64,000 nucleotides of DNA from CAYMSF01 sp964542255. GTDB taxonomy: Bacteria > Verrucomicrobiota > Lentisphaeria > Victivallales > Victivallaceae. Below the pieces are notes generated by a model. It was given only the letters and a program-made list of their open reading frames with translations, made no database searches and was not told the DNA's origin. The stretch is taken from the NCBI GenBank assembly GCA_964542255.1, contig CAZITV010000001.1, positions 35,705 through 99,704 of the forward strand. Reading direction: 5' to 3'. A program made the position numbers and the translations under genes. Below, piece after piece: positions 7,901 through 16,802 of the stretch. Every line of letters begins with the position of its first letter. Position 1 is the first letter of the stretch.

Positions 7901-9283
7901 TTATTTCAGCAGGTGCATGTTTGCCATGGAAATACCGCTGAGCAATGCACCGGTAATCCCGAGGAACCCTTGGTCAGTACCGCAGAGGTAAACATTGTTT
8001 ATCGGGGTAATTCCAGTTTTGTATTTTATTGGCGAACCATAAATCGCACCATTAATTCTAGCAGTATAACGGGTGATGGTTTTTGGAGTGAATGCATCTA
8101 TAGGTCGTACAATTGTGTCAGCAGGCATTCCGGCTAGTTGCAGTGACTTAGTGATAATATTTTCAAAAGCCTGTTGTTTATGTGCGGAATATTGCATTTT
8201 ATTGTAATCGAACCATAATTGATTATTAGCCAATACCGTAGTTCGCATTAATCGCGGTGGTATAGCGTCGCCGCTGCGCATTTTAAAGTTACTTGGGAAG
8301 CAAATCACTCCGCTGTCAATGCTTATATCCTCCTTAGGATTGCGAAAAGCAAATGTGTCGGCAGAATTAAAAAATATAATGGCTGAATCAGGTATGTCTG
8401 TATTTGCTGATGGCAATACAATTGTTTCCATAAAAGCGAGTTTGCCCGGAGTTGGAGTAAAGGATGTCATTTCCGGGGAATCGCAAAGCTTCGCCGTTTC
8501 CGGTGCTCCGGCTGAAGAAAGAAAATTTGCAGCTTCGATAAATTCGCCGAAATGTGTTACAACTCCGACGGCGCGATTGTTCTTAATAATGATCTTGTCT
8601 ATAGAACAATTAAGCCGCAATTCTGCACCAGTTTCACGCAGTCGTTCAATAAGTATATTCAGCAAACCGCGAATGCCGTGTCCTGGACGAAAAAAACCTT
8701 CTTTAAAGATACTTTTGTACATAATAGCAAATTGTGAGAAGTCCATATCGTTTTCCTGTGCACTGCCATAATACATTAGCGGGCAAAAGAGCATATCGCG
8801 GAGCAGCGGATCAGTGATATATTGTCCAACAATTTCGCGAGCTGAAATAAATGGATTATCCAAATTAACTTCATTCCAATCCATAATTTTATTATCTAGA
8901 GCAGTAAAATTATCAATTTGTAAAGGAAAGGATGTAGCAATGGATTCGCTTAGCTCCAGGAAATTATTACTAAATTTTAGCTCTGCGCCTGGGAATTTAA
9001 TGATTGAATAATGTTGTTCGCGTGGTGCGATGCTATCGTATGGTATCCGCAACTGCCGTAACAATTTTAACAACGGCAAAGTTTTGGCATTACTCGAAGC
9101 AAAATTGGTCATAGCATGAAGCCCGCATTCAAGCTCAATGCCATTCCTTGAATAATATGAATTGAGCCCGCCTATCTGAAAATGGCTTTCGCAGATGCAA
9201 ACTTTTTTTTCATAATGCGCCAACCGTATTGCCGCGGCTAGCCCAGACATTCCGGCACCAATGATAACGCAATCATATTTCAT
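7901..9283 (-). CDS. FAD-dependent oxidoreductase, phytoene desaturase/carotenoid isomerase-like
   Basis: A 460-residue flavoprotein opening with the dinucleotide-binding motif CVIIGAGMSGLAAAIRLAHYEKKVCICE and the GG-doublet region FQIGGLNSYYSRNGIELECG. The C-terminal signature INNVYLCGTDQGFLGITGALLSGI is like that of the CrtI/CrtISO/RetSat superfamily. Substrate cannot be assigned: family members act on carotenoids, retinoids and other polyunsaturated lipids, and no other carotenoid gene is nearby. Its ATG overlaps the yihY TGA by one base (TGATG), so the two genes are translationally coupled. Confidence 0.82.
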   Translation of the reverse strand: MKYDCVIIGAGMSGLAAAIRLAHYEKKVCICESHFQIGGLNSYYSRNGIELECGLHAMTNFASSNAKTLPLLKLLRQLRIPYDSIAPREQHYSIIKFPGAELKFSNNFLELSESIATSFPLQIDNFTALDNKIMDWNEVNLDNPFISAREIVGQYITDPLLRDMLFCPLMYYGSAQENDMDFSQFAIMYKSIFKEGFFRPGHGIRGLLNILIERLRETGAELRLNCSIDKIIIKNNRAVGVVTHFGEFIEAANFLSSAGAPETAKLCDSPEMTSFTPTPGKLAFMETIVLPSANTDIPDSAIIFFNSADTFAFRNPKEDISIDSGVICFPSNFKMRSGDAIPPRLMRTTVLANNQLWFDYNKMQYSAHKQQAFENIITKSLQLAGMPADTIVRPIDAFTPKTITRYTARINGAIYGSPIKYKTGITPINNVYLCGTDQGFLGITGALLSGISMANMHLLK

Positions 9284-10608
9284 CAGATTAAATCTTTCAG
9301 TAGCCGGTTTGCGTCTGATTTCATTGCAGACTCTTTGATGCCTTCAAGTGATTGTGATACTTGAGCAAAAATATGGTTATCTGGAGCGTTAAGCAAATTT
9401 TCTCCGCTGGATTCAACCCTGTCAATTACAGTTTGTACTGTCAAAACATTTGTTGGCAGTCCTGGCACATAACGGTTCACTCCAGTATTATCGTCGCCGC
9501 TTTTTATAATTATCCCGGCATTTTGCAGCGCGAATAATATATCTCTGACTTGTCGAATTGGTAGTTTGCAGTTAGCAGCCAACGTAACGTCATCTGGCAT
9601 AATTTGTTGAGTTTCAAATTGTTGTACTATGCTTGCCGCGACCTGTATCATTAGTTTTTTCTTGAACGCATAAGTAACCCTTGCTGAATTGATCTCATTT
9701 TCATAGTTGTCAATATTTTGATGCGCGAATGACACCTCTGCCCCAAATAACACAATCAACCAGCTCAGCTGCAGCCAAATTAAAAATAATGGCAACGCTG
9801 AAAAACTGCCATAAATAGTGTTGTAGCGCGATAACGCCATTTGAATAATGATGTAGCTTTCCTGTAGTAACTGGTAGCAGGTGCCTGCGGCAATCCCGGC
9901 AATAATTGCCGATTTCCAGTTGACTTTTGTATTAGGCATAAAGCCGTATATAAACGAAAACAGTATCCAGGCGGTCAGAAACGGCACCATTTTAATGATG
10001 GTAATTGTGAGCGGACTACCAAATGCTTTTAAAATGATAACATTATCTACCACCCGGTTAAGCTGTGCGCTGATTAATACCGTTGCACTGCCTGCCATTA
10101 TAATAAGTATTGGGCAAATCACCACCAGTGACATATAGTCACTAAATTTACGGAAAAATGTACGGTCAGCCTTAACACCCCAAATATAATTAAAGGAGTT
10201 CTCAATGTTGCCGATAAGCTTAATCACAGTCCAAAACAAAATCACTATCCCCACGCCGGCAACCATACCGCTGCGTGTGTCACGCAATGTCGTTTCAGCA
10301 AAAACAAAAACTTTTTCTAATACTGCCTGATGTTCAGCGAATCGTTCAAATAATTGAGTTTTTAGTGACTGGTCGACACCGAAACCTTTGGCTATGCCAA
10401 ATATCATTGCAGCAACTGGTACAATCGAAAACACTGAATAAAAAGTCAGTGCTGAAGCGCGTAGTTGGCAATGGTCATCAGCAAATCCTTTAATCGACAG
10501 AATAATTATCTTAATTGTTCTGAAAATATAAAATTCAGAATTGCTTAAATTAGAAATGTCTTTCCGCCAAATATCTTCGGCAAAAAATAACTTTATTTTT
10601 TTATACAT
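9283..10608 (-). CDS. YihY/UPF0761 family inner-membrane protein with C-terminal winged-helix-like domain
   Basis: A 441-residue protein. The N-terminal 300 residues are the YihY/BrkB membrane domain with about six helices and typical stretches (DDHCQLRASALTFYSVFSIVPV, YGSFSALPLFLIWLQLSWLIVLFGAEVSF). Residues about 320-390 look like a winged-helix fold (MPDDVTLAANCKLPIRQVRDILFALQNAGII), as in the longer members of the family. Despite an old 'ribonuclease BN' label the biochemical function is unknown. The SD is GAGG, 6 nt before the ATG. It begins 30 nt after the larA-like gene and overlaps the flavoprotein gene, suggesting one transcript. Confidence 0.9.
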   Translation of the reverse strand: MYKKIKLFFAEDIWRKDISNLSNSEFYIFRTIKIIILSIKGFADDHCQLRASALTFYSVFSIVPVAAMIFGIAKGFGVDQSLKTQLFERFAEHQAVLEKVFVFAETTLRDTRSGMVAGVGIVILFWTVIKLIGNIENSFNYIWGVKADRTFFRKFSDYMSLVVICPILIIMAGSATVLISAQLNRVVDNVIILKAFGSPLTITIIKMVPFLTAWILFSFIYGFMPNTKVNWKSAIIAGIAAGTCYQLLQESYIIIQMALSRYNTIYGSFSALPLFLIWLQLSWLIVLFGAEVSFAHQNIDNYENEINSARVTYAFKKKLMIQVAASIVQQFETQQIMPDDVTLAANCKLPIRQVRDILFALQNAGIIIKSGDDNTGVNRYVPGLPTNVLTVQTVIDRVESSGENLLNAPDNHIFAQVSQSLEGIKESAMKSDANRLLKDLI

Positions 10609-10638
10609 TTAAAACCTCATGCAATTTAGTGCTAAAGC

Positions 10639-11931
10639 TTAGTGTGGAAAATTTCCCTTCAGCGCCCATAGTCCAAGTGCCGGATTGCTGATATAAAAAA
10701 CTTCTTCTCCATTAATGATATTATACCCATCTTTTAATTGCTCAAACTTGTATTGATGCATCACCTTATCCAGTTCGCCATATTCAAAACCTGCTGACTC
10801 TATTTCAGCGCATGAGACTTTGGCACCTGGACAATATGTGATTTTAAACCGACCTTCAGATGACCCATGAATTAAATGTGCTGCAGCACTCAAATTGTTC
10901 CTCAATTCTTCGTTTACCTTGACTGCATTTAAGGTTGCATTAGTACCACGATAACCATATTTTCGGATTAATCTGTCTATTTCTTTGTCTTCACCAAATT
11001 CTTTTAGGGCAGGTGCCAGGACGATTAGCTCGCCATTATCGGCTATAGCCATTCTCGTGCGGTAAATTGATTTGTTCCCAAGCCAAGTACTTTTGAATTC
11101 TTCCGGGTCAAGGTAAACTATTACTTTTTTTAATGGTTTATCCAGCAACTGCAGGTTAACTTTCTGACTCAATTCGCTGGCAGCGAGAAATGCAGAATCA
11201 TCATCACTGCAGTAGAAACCACGCATCACCATTTTGCTGGTATTTGCATCGCGTGCCATCACTGTCAGCATATATGTTATCGGTAATTCATTTAAAAAAC
11301 TATTGACGCCGTAATTGAAGAGTTTCCGCACCGGCGTGTCGGCACGACCCATAATTTTTTCCATATTATACACTGCACCGAGAAAATGCGATTTATTTAT
11401 GGTGTCTGCACCGCCCACGCCTACCATAATGTTTTTTGTATAATTGGCCATACCAACAACTTCATGAGGGACAACCTGACCTATAGAAATAATTTGATCA
11501 TAACCAGAAAATAACAATTTGTTGACTTCAACATTTACTTCATAATCAACTTTACCGCCTGACCACTCGCGCAATAAGTCGCTTGAAACTGTACCACGCT
11601 TAACTATGTCATTACGCCAGTCGTGAATCTTAAAGCATGACAGTGGAATTTCGTGACCGAACATCTGGCGCAATTCATGTTCCGGCATGGCTGAATGTGT
11701 GCCTAATGCCGGCATTATATCTACGGTACATTTACCCGCGAGCATTAAATAAATCATCGCGGTAATTGGTCCGGCATAGGAATTCGCCCTAGTCATATCA
11801 GGTGGCAGTAATAACACGCGCTGCAGTTTCTCGCCCTTGCTGTTGACTACTTGCTTGATCATCGCCGTTAGTTGCCCATCATCTATTGTCAGACTAGTTC
11901 CACCTTGTCCAGAGATTATTCCTTTAAACAT
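10639..11931 (-). CDS. larA: LarA-like nickel-pincer 2-hydroxyacid racemase/epimerase
   Basis: About 430 residues of the LarA (DUF2088) family, which uses a nickel-pincer nucleotide to racemise or epimerise 2-hydroxyacids. The cofactor ligands are at family spacing: His156 (VVPHEVVG), Lys166 (NYTKN) and His182 (INKSHF), separated by 10 and 16 residues as in lactate racemase. Substrate-site candidates are Arg48 (PDMTR), His79 (LGTHS) and His103 (IHDW). I prefer ATG 11931 over 11937 because GAAGG is 9 nt from 11931 and only 3 nt from 11937. The cofactor-making genes larB, larC and larE are not in the window. Substrate unknown; lactate is only one possibility. Confidence 0.8.
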   Translation of the reverse strand: MFKGIISGQGGTSLTIDDGQLTAMIKQVVNSKGEKLQRVLLLPPDMTRANSYAGPITAMIYLMLAGKCTVDIMPALGTHSAMPEHELRQMFGHEIPLSCFKIHDWRNDIVKRGTVSSDLLREWSGGKVDYEVNVEVNKLLFSGYDQIISIGQVVPHEVVGMANYTKNIMVGVGGADTINKSHFLGAVYNMEKIMGRADTPVRKLFNYGVNSFLNELPITYMLTVMARDANTSKMVMRGFYCSDDDSAFLAASELSQKVNLQLLDKPLKKVIVYLDPEEFKSTWLGNKSIYRTRMAIADNGELIVLAPALKEFGEDKEIDRLIRKYGYRGTNATLNAVKVNEELRNNLSAAAHLIHGSSEGRFKITYCPGAKVSCAEIESAGFEYGELDKVMHQYKFEQLKDGYNIINGEEVFYISNPALGLWALKGNFPH

Positions 11932-12102
11932 ATTCATTAACCTTCATCATTTTGTATATGCGTTGGCATAATTTTTATTCGTAGTTTGTAAGTTAGCGTA
12001 TTTTTGAATAAATATCAAGTTAACTACCTAAAATATCATCGGCATTGATTTTACCATTCATAATCATTGCCACTTAACTTTCAAGGCAGTACATAGCATA
12101 AA

Positions 12103-12552
12103 TTATTGAAGTGTTCGGCGAACTCCTTCATAAAGCACAACTGCAACTGAATTCGCCAAATTAAGACTGCGGAAATATTGTCCAGTCATTGGGATAGTGT
12201 ACATTTTATCACGGTAAATGTCATGAAATGACGGCGGCAGTCCAGAGCCTTCATTGCCAAATATAAAAAAAGCATTGTTATTGTATGGACACTCCCATAA
12301 TGTCCGCTTCCCTTTGGTCGAAAAAAAATAAAGTTCTGCATTTGAATTTTTATCGGAGAATTCTGCCCAGTTTTCATAGATAATATATTCAACGTGTTTC
12401 CAGTAATCCATTCCGGCACGCTTAAGATATTTGTCTTCAAGAGAGAACCCAAACGGTTTAATTAGGTGGAGTATTGAGCCAGTTGAAACGCACAATCTAC
12501 CAATATTACCCGTGTTTTGTGGAATTTCCGGAGCAAATAATACGACATTCAT
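12103..12552 (-). CDS. trmL: tRNA (cytidine/uridine(34)-2'-O)-methyltransferase TrmL
   Basis: A 149-residue SPOUT-fold methyltransferase that modifies the ribose of the wobble base in certain tRNA-Leu species, using S-adenosylmethionine. It begins MNVVLFAPEIPQNTGNIGRLC and contains LIKPFGFSL, IFGNEGSGLPP and IPMTGQYFRSLNLANSVAVVLYE, which form the knotted cofactor site; the length is normal for the family. Its ATG overlaps the stop of the histidine kinase gene by one base (TAATG), an unexpected operon partner. Confidence 0.95.
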   Translation of the reverse strand: MNVVLFAPEIPQNTGNIGRLCVSTGSILHLIKPFGFSLEDKYLKRAGMDYWKHVEYIIYENWAEFSDKNSNAELYFFSTKGKRTLWECPYNNNAFFIFGNEGSGLPPSFHDIYRDKMYTIPMTGQYFRSLNLANSVAVVLYEGVRRTLQ

Positions 12553-14471
12553 TATTGAGTATTTCTCCCGTCATCTTTTTGTGTATCAGTTGGAATTGCA
12601 AATTTTAAGGTCAGTATTTTTAGTAATGACGATAGCTTGATAGGTTTTGTAATATAATCATTACAGCCAGCGGCAAGTGCTTTTTCTTGGTCACCGCTTA
12701 GCGCATAAGCAGTTTGAGCTATAATCATTACATCAGAATTAAATTGTCGAATTTGTCTTGTCGCCTCATAGCCGTTTAGTTTAGGCAACCCAATGTCAAT
12801 TATGATTAAATCTATATCAGGGTTGCTGCGGCTCAATTCAACGGCTTCCGCGCCTGATGACGTCGTAATTATTTGTTTGGCAAAATTTTGTGTCATCAAT
12901 GAGATGAGCATGGCAGAATGTTTATCGTCTTCTACAATTAAAATTTTTATTTTTTTCAGTTTGATATCTTTGAAATTATTCAGTGATATCTCCTCAGTCG
13001 GAACAAAAACGGAATCATTTAGCATATATGGTAGTGTAAAATAAAACGTTGAACCAGCACCGGGTTCACTTTCCATCCAAATTTTGCCTCCAAGTACTTC
13101 CACATATGCTTTGACAATTGATAATCCCAAGCCAGAGCCCTGATAGACATCTTCGCCGCCACCATGGGCACGGACAAAACGTTCAAAAACGGCATCTTGA
13201 AAATCTTTTGGAACTCCAATTCCAGTATCTCTGACAAAAAAATGCAGCATTTCATCAATTTTTTTATAACCAAACTCGATTGACCCTTTCTCTGTAAATT
13301 TAAGAGCATTTTTAACAAGATTGGTTAATATTGCATAAAGCTTTTCCCGGTCAGTGCTAATCTTTGCTTCGGCAGTGGGAAGTCCTGGATTGCAGACGAA
13401 CGTAAGTCCGCGTTTTGCTGCTTCAGGTTTAAAAAAAGTGTAAATGTATTCAAGTTGCTCGTTGACATTCGTCTGACATATTACGACGTCCATCTGCCCC
13501 GATTCAATTTTGGAAACATTGATGATGTCATTGATTGTATTGAGCATACGCGCGCCGCTTGATTCGATTATATTGATATATTTCTGCTGTTCGCTGAAGG
13601 TAAGCTGAGGCGTTTTCAGCATTTCAGCGAATCCTATAATGCCATTCATAGGTGTTCTGATTTCATGGCTCATATTAGCGAGAAACTGACTCTTGGCAAT
13701 ATCTGCAGCCTGAGCTTCTATTGCCAATTTGCGCGCATTAGATTCAGATATTATCAAAGATTTATTACTGGCTTCCAATTCATCTTTTTTTTGCCTCAGC
13801 AATTTAACCATTCGTGAAAGATGAGTTAAGGATGGCTTGAAAACAAAGAAAAATTCTAAAGTCAAGACAATCAATCCGAGCGCCAGAATAAAGTTTTCCA
13901 TCTTTGATAAGTAGTTAACGCGTTTTTCTGATTCGGCGTCAAATTGAAAAGTAATTGAGTCCATCAGTCGAAGGAACTCGGTTTCATTATCGCTAATAAT
14001 TATGGCTAATGGTTTTGCCGCTGCCGGATTTGGTCTGGCGTTGCCATCTGTTAGTGCGGTCAGTTGATGAAGTGCTTCAACCATAGCGCTATATGTTTTA
14101 TTGATTTTTGCAAAAAGCTGATTAATCTCTGTGCTATTTTCACGCGCTGGTAACTTTAGACTATTATCGCCGAACTGCAAACCTCGGTGAGCAGTTTCCC
14201 ATGCAGCCAAAGAAGTTGATAGTTCCGCCCCGTATCTTTTCCACTCTGTTTCGGATTTCGTATTAGACATTGCCAGTGCGCACTTTGTCATACGCTGGCT
14301 TAACATCCGTTGCCGACCGGACAAATTAATGATACGTGCATCACCAGTAGTATTGTTGATGGCGTATTTCATCAGCATTGTTGACGACAACATCGTCAAG
14401 GCTATAAGCGTAAGTGCGATTAAGTAAATAACTACTAACCGCTGAATGCTTTTTTGAGATAATTCTTCCAT
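12552..14471 (-). CDS. Hybrid sensor histidine kinase with PilJ/NarX-type sensor and receiver
   Basis: A 639-residue signalling protein. A transmembrane helix (about 11-35) is followed by a periplasmic helical sensor with the NarX/PilJ-type element ARIINLSGRQRMLSQRMTK, then a second transmembrane helix (about 193-213) and a short coiled coil. The kinase core has phospho-acceptor His269 (SHEIRTPMNG), N box NLVKNALKFTEKG, G1 RDTGIGVP and G2 GSGLGLSIV. A C-terminal receiver carries Asp559 (IIIDIGLPKLNGYEA) and a Lys in YITKPIKL. No separate response regulator or Hpt protein is adjacent, so its output partner is unknown. The sensor resembles nitrate-type sensors, but the ligand cannot be read from sequence. 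Confidence 0.9.
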   Translation of the reverse strand: MEELSQKSIQRLVVIYLIALTLIALTMLSSTMLMKYAINNTTGDARIINLSGRQRMLSQRMTKCALAMSNTKSETEWKRYGAELSTSLAAWETAHRGLQFGDNSLKLPARENSTEINQLFAKINKTYSAMVEALHQLTALTDGNARPNPAAAKPLAIIISDNETEFLRLMDSITFQFDAESEKRVNYLSKMENFILALGLIVLTLEFFFVFKPSLTHLSRMVKLLRQKKDELEASNKSLIISESNARKLAIEAQAADIAKSQFLANMSHEIRTPMNGIIGFAEMLKTPQLTFSEQQKYINIIESSGARMLNTINDIINVSKIESGQMDVVICQTNVNEQLEYIYTFFKPEAAKRGLTFVCNPGLPTAEAKISTDREKLYAILTNLVKNALKFTEKGSIEFGYKKIDEMLHFFVRDTGIGVPKDFQDAVFERFVRAHGGGEDVYQGSGLGLSIVKAYVEVLGGKIWMESEPGAGSTFYFTLPYMLNDSVFVPTEEISLNNFKDIKLKKIKILIVEDDKHSAMLISLMTQNFAKQIITTSSGAEAVELSRSNPDIDLIIIDIGLPKLNGYEATRQIRQFNSDVMIIAQTAYALSGDQEKALAAGCNDYITKPIKLSSLLKILTLKFAIPTDTQKDDGRNTQ

Positions 14472-14585
14472 TACATTATCCGAATTTTAGAAATATTAAC
14501 CAAATATATGTAACAATCTATATTGTACAATTTAAAAATCAAGTAATTAGCCGGTAATGGAGGCGACTTAACTTAAAATAAGTGC

Positions 14586-15821
14586 TTAAATACAATGAGC
14601 CCCGCAGCATTTTTTAAATTTGTTGCCGCTGCCGCAATGACATAGAGAATTTTTGCTCTGTGTGTTTGGATTTGTTAAATCAAATAATGGCAAATTATAT
14701 TTGTAAGGATTGCGTTCACGTATAATTAATTGTGCCAATTCTTTGAAACGGACAAGAGTGTGTTCGTAGAATAATTTCCATCCAGCACATAATATACTGA
14801 GTTCACTAGATTTATCGCCACACCCAAACCGGTTTTTTTGACAACATCCTGCGCATAACCTATAATAACAGCAGGTTGAGCACTGCTCTGACACAATGCT
14901 TTTTTGTTTACCAAATTTTTGATAAAGAGGAATTTCCTGTAACTTTTTCCAATTGACGGTGTCAACTTTGCCAAGACACCATTCGGGCTGAACAAAAAAA
15001 TCACAAGGAAAAATAGAACCATCATGTTCAATGACAAAATATTGGCAGCAGTTTTCTGCCAAGCTGCAAACGTTAGTAGTTCCATCAATTATTCGGGCAA
15101 TAATTGAATCAAAAAGCCGAATTGAAATTAGCTGTGTATCATGCTGGTACCATTCATCAAATATTTTGCAAAGGAATTCACCCCATTTTTCTGGCGATAC
15201 GCTGAAAGGCATAATTTTCCCGTCATTGCCAAACTCAACACATTCAATATATTGATGGAATTTGATATTAAGATCATCGCGTAAATAATGATAAATATCT
15301 AACGGTTGTGATTCATTGGATGAACTTACCAATGTTAAAACATTATATTCGACATCGTTGCGCCTTAATGCGGTCAGGCCGCGCATAACGTCATGATGGC
15401 TGCCAGCACCGGTAAGATACACTCTGTTTGCGTTATGAATATTTTCAGGACCATCAATACTGACGCCAACTAAAAAATTATACTGACGCAAAAAACTGCA
15501 CCATGCATCATCAAGTAAAATGCCGTTAGTCTGAAATCCGTTTGCTACCTGTTTGCTGCCGGCACCAAATCGCTGCATCAACGCAACTGCTTTCTTATAG
15601 AAATCGAGCCCCATCAGCGTTGGTTCTCCGCCTTGCCAGCCAAAGTTGTAACATGGCATATCAAGACTCATAAAAGATGATATTGTTTGTTCCAGCACAA
15701 CATAAGGCATGCGGTGTGCCCCACTGCCGAACAAAGTTTCTTTTTTAAGGTAAAAACAATATTTACAGCGTAGATTACAATCAAATGAATTTGGTTTTAC
15801 CAATAATGAGAACGCGCGCAT
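14586..15821 (-). CDS. Radical SAM/SPASM enzyme, anaerobic sulfatase-maturase type, with SEC-C tail
   Basis: A 411-residue radical SAM protein with the 4Fe-4S motif CNLRCKYCFY near the N-terminus, GWQGGEPTLMG, and a Cys-rich SPASM region (CEQ.. C..C..YRLC.GCC...CG). The protein resembles enzymes that oxidise a Cys or Ser of type I sulfatases to formylglycine. It ends in a SEC-C zinc motif (CHCGSGNKFKKCCG), a common appendage of uncertain purpose. I chose ATG 15821 (MRAFSLLVKP) because GGGG lies just upstream; the longer ORF adds 18 unsupported residues. No sulfatase gene lies in the window, so it would act in trans. Other SPASM peptide-modifying roles are possible. Confidence 0.82.
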   Translation of the reverse strand: MRAFSLLVKPNSFDCNLRCKYCFYLKKETLFGSGAHRMPYVVLEQTISSFMSLDMPCYNFGWQGGEPTLMGLDFYKKAVALMQRFGAGSKQVANGFQTNGILLDDAWCSFLRQYNFLVGVSIDGPENIHNANRVYLTGAGSHHDVMRGLTALRRNDVEYNVLTLVSSSNESQPLDIYHYLRDDLNIKFHQYIECVEFGNDGKIMPFSVSPEKWGEFLCKIFDEWYQHDTQLISIRLFDSIIARIIDGTTNVCSLAENCCQYFVIEHDGSIFPCDFFVQPEWCLGKVDTVNWKKLQEIPLYQKFGKQKSIVSEQCSTCCYYRLCAGCCQKNRFGCGDKSSELSILCAGWKLFYEHTLVRFKELAQLIIRERNPYKYNLPLFDLTNPNTQSKNSLCHCGSGNKFKKCCGAHCI

Positions 15822-15931
15822 AAATCCCCTTTTTAAATATCTGGATTTTATCGATAGCGTATGAGTGCAGAGCAATAAATTTTAGCGGTAACTGCTAAAA
15901 GTTTATCACATGTTTACGCTTCCTGTTATAT

Positions 15932-16786
15932 TTATATGCTCTCAACGTGCAGATCAGGAGAAATGAATTCACGTAATTTTCCTTCAACAGTATGCTTTAG
16001 TGTTACTTGTGCAGTTGGGCATACCGCGCAGCGCCCCTTGAGCCTAACTTGAATTATGTTATCGTGAATATCTACTAATTCAATACTGCCGCCGTCACTT
16101 TCAAGCATCGGCTTTATTTCCTTGTCAATCACTTCTTGTACCTTGATTACTTTCTTAACAATTGGCAGAGTTAAGAAGCTCGACACAGATTTATCATTTG
16201 CTGCTGAAAGTTGATTTTTCCAAATTCCTTCGATAATTTCCTGAATATCATCAAGGCATGTACCGCATGCTCCGCCTGCCTTGCAGTAATTTGTAACATC
16301 GGTTGTGGAATGCAGGTTATTTTCCTTTACTATTTTTCTGATTTTAGTGTCAGTAATTCCAAAGCATTTGCAAACGATGCGACCTTCATGGTCAACATCA
16401 TTGTTGGTTGGATTAACTATGCCGCGATAATTTGCAATGGCTGCTTGAAGTGCTTCCATTCCCATAACTGAACAGTGCATTTTCTCTTCCGGCAGTTCGC
16501 CAAGTACATCAACGATATCCTGATTGGTAACCTTGGCGGCTTCTTCTAGAGTCATACCTTTGACAATTTCTGTCAACACTGATGATGAGGCAATAGCGCT
16601 GGCACAGCCGAATGTTTTGAACATAGCTTCGGTGATTTTGCCGTCTTCACCGATTTTAAGCGTTAGTCTAAGTGCATCGCCGCAAGTAATATTGCCAACT
16701 TCTCCAACAGCATCAGCCTTGGCTACTTCGCCAACGTTTTGCGGTTCTAGAAAATGCTTCATGACTTTTTCGTTATAGTCCCACAT
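15932..16786 (-). CDS. nifU: NifU-type Fe-S cluster scaffold protein
   Basis: A 284-residue scaffold with the full three-domain NifU layout: an IscU-like domain with Cys35 (TCGD), Cys61 (GCAS) and Cys105; a central BFD-like [2Fe-2S] domain (VCKCFGIT....CKAGGACGTC); and a C-terminal Nfu domain with CAVCPT. It builds Fe-S clusters and passes them to target proteins. It follows proS by 16 nt with GAGG 6 nt before the ATG, so the two are probably co-transcribed. No cysteine desulfurase is adjacent. The gene symbol reflects domain layout and does not imply nitrogen fixation. Confidence 0.93.
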   Translation of the reverse strand: MWDYNEKVMKHFLEPQNVGEVAKADAVGEVGNITCGDALRLTLKIGEDGKITEAMFKTFGCASAIASSSVLTEIVKGMTLEEAAKVTNQDIVDVLGELPEEKMHCSVMGMEALQAAIANYRGIVNPTNNDVDHEGRIVCKCFGITDTKIRKIVKENNLHSTTDVTNYCKAGGACGTCLDDIQEIIEGIWKNQLSAANDKSVSSFLTLPIVKKVIKVQEVIDKEIKPMLESDGGSIELVDIHDNIIQVRLKGRCAVCPTAQVTLKHTVEGKLREFISPDLHVESI

Positions 16787-16802
16787 AATTCACCTCATAG
16801 TA

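Noticed and set aside
15932..16786. NifU as evidence of nitrogen fixation
   Set aside because: The three-domain NifU form is used for general Fe-S assembly in many anaerobes, and no nif gene is nearby.
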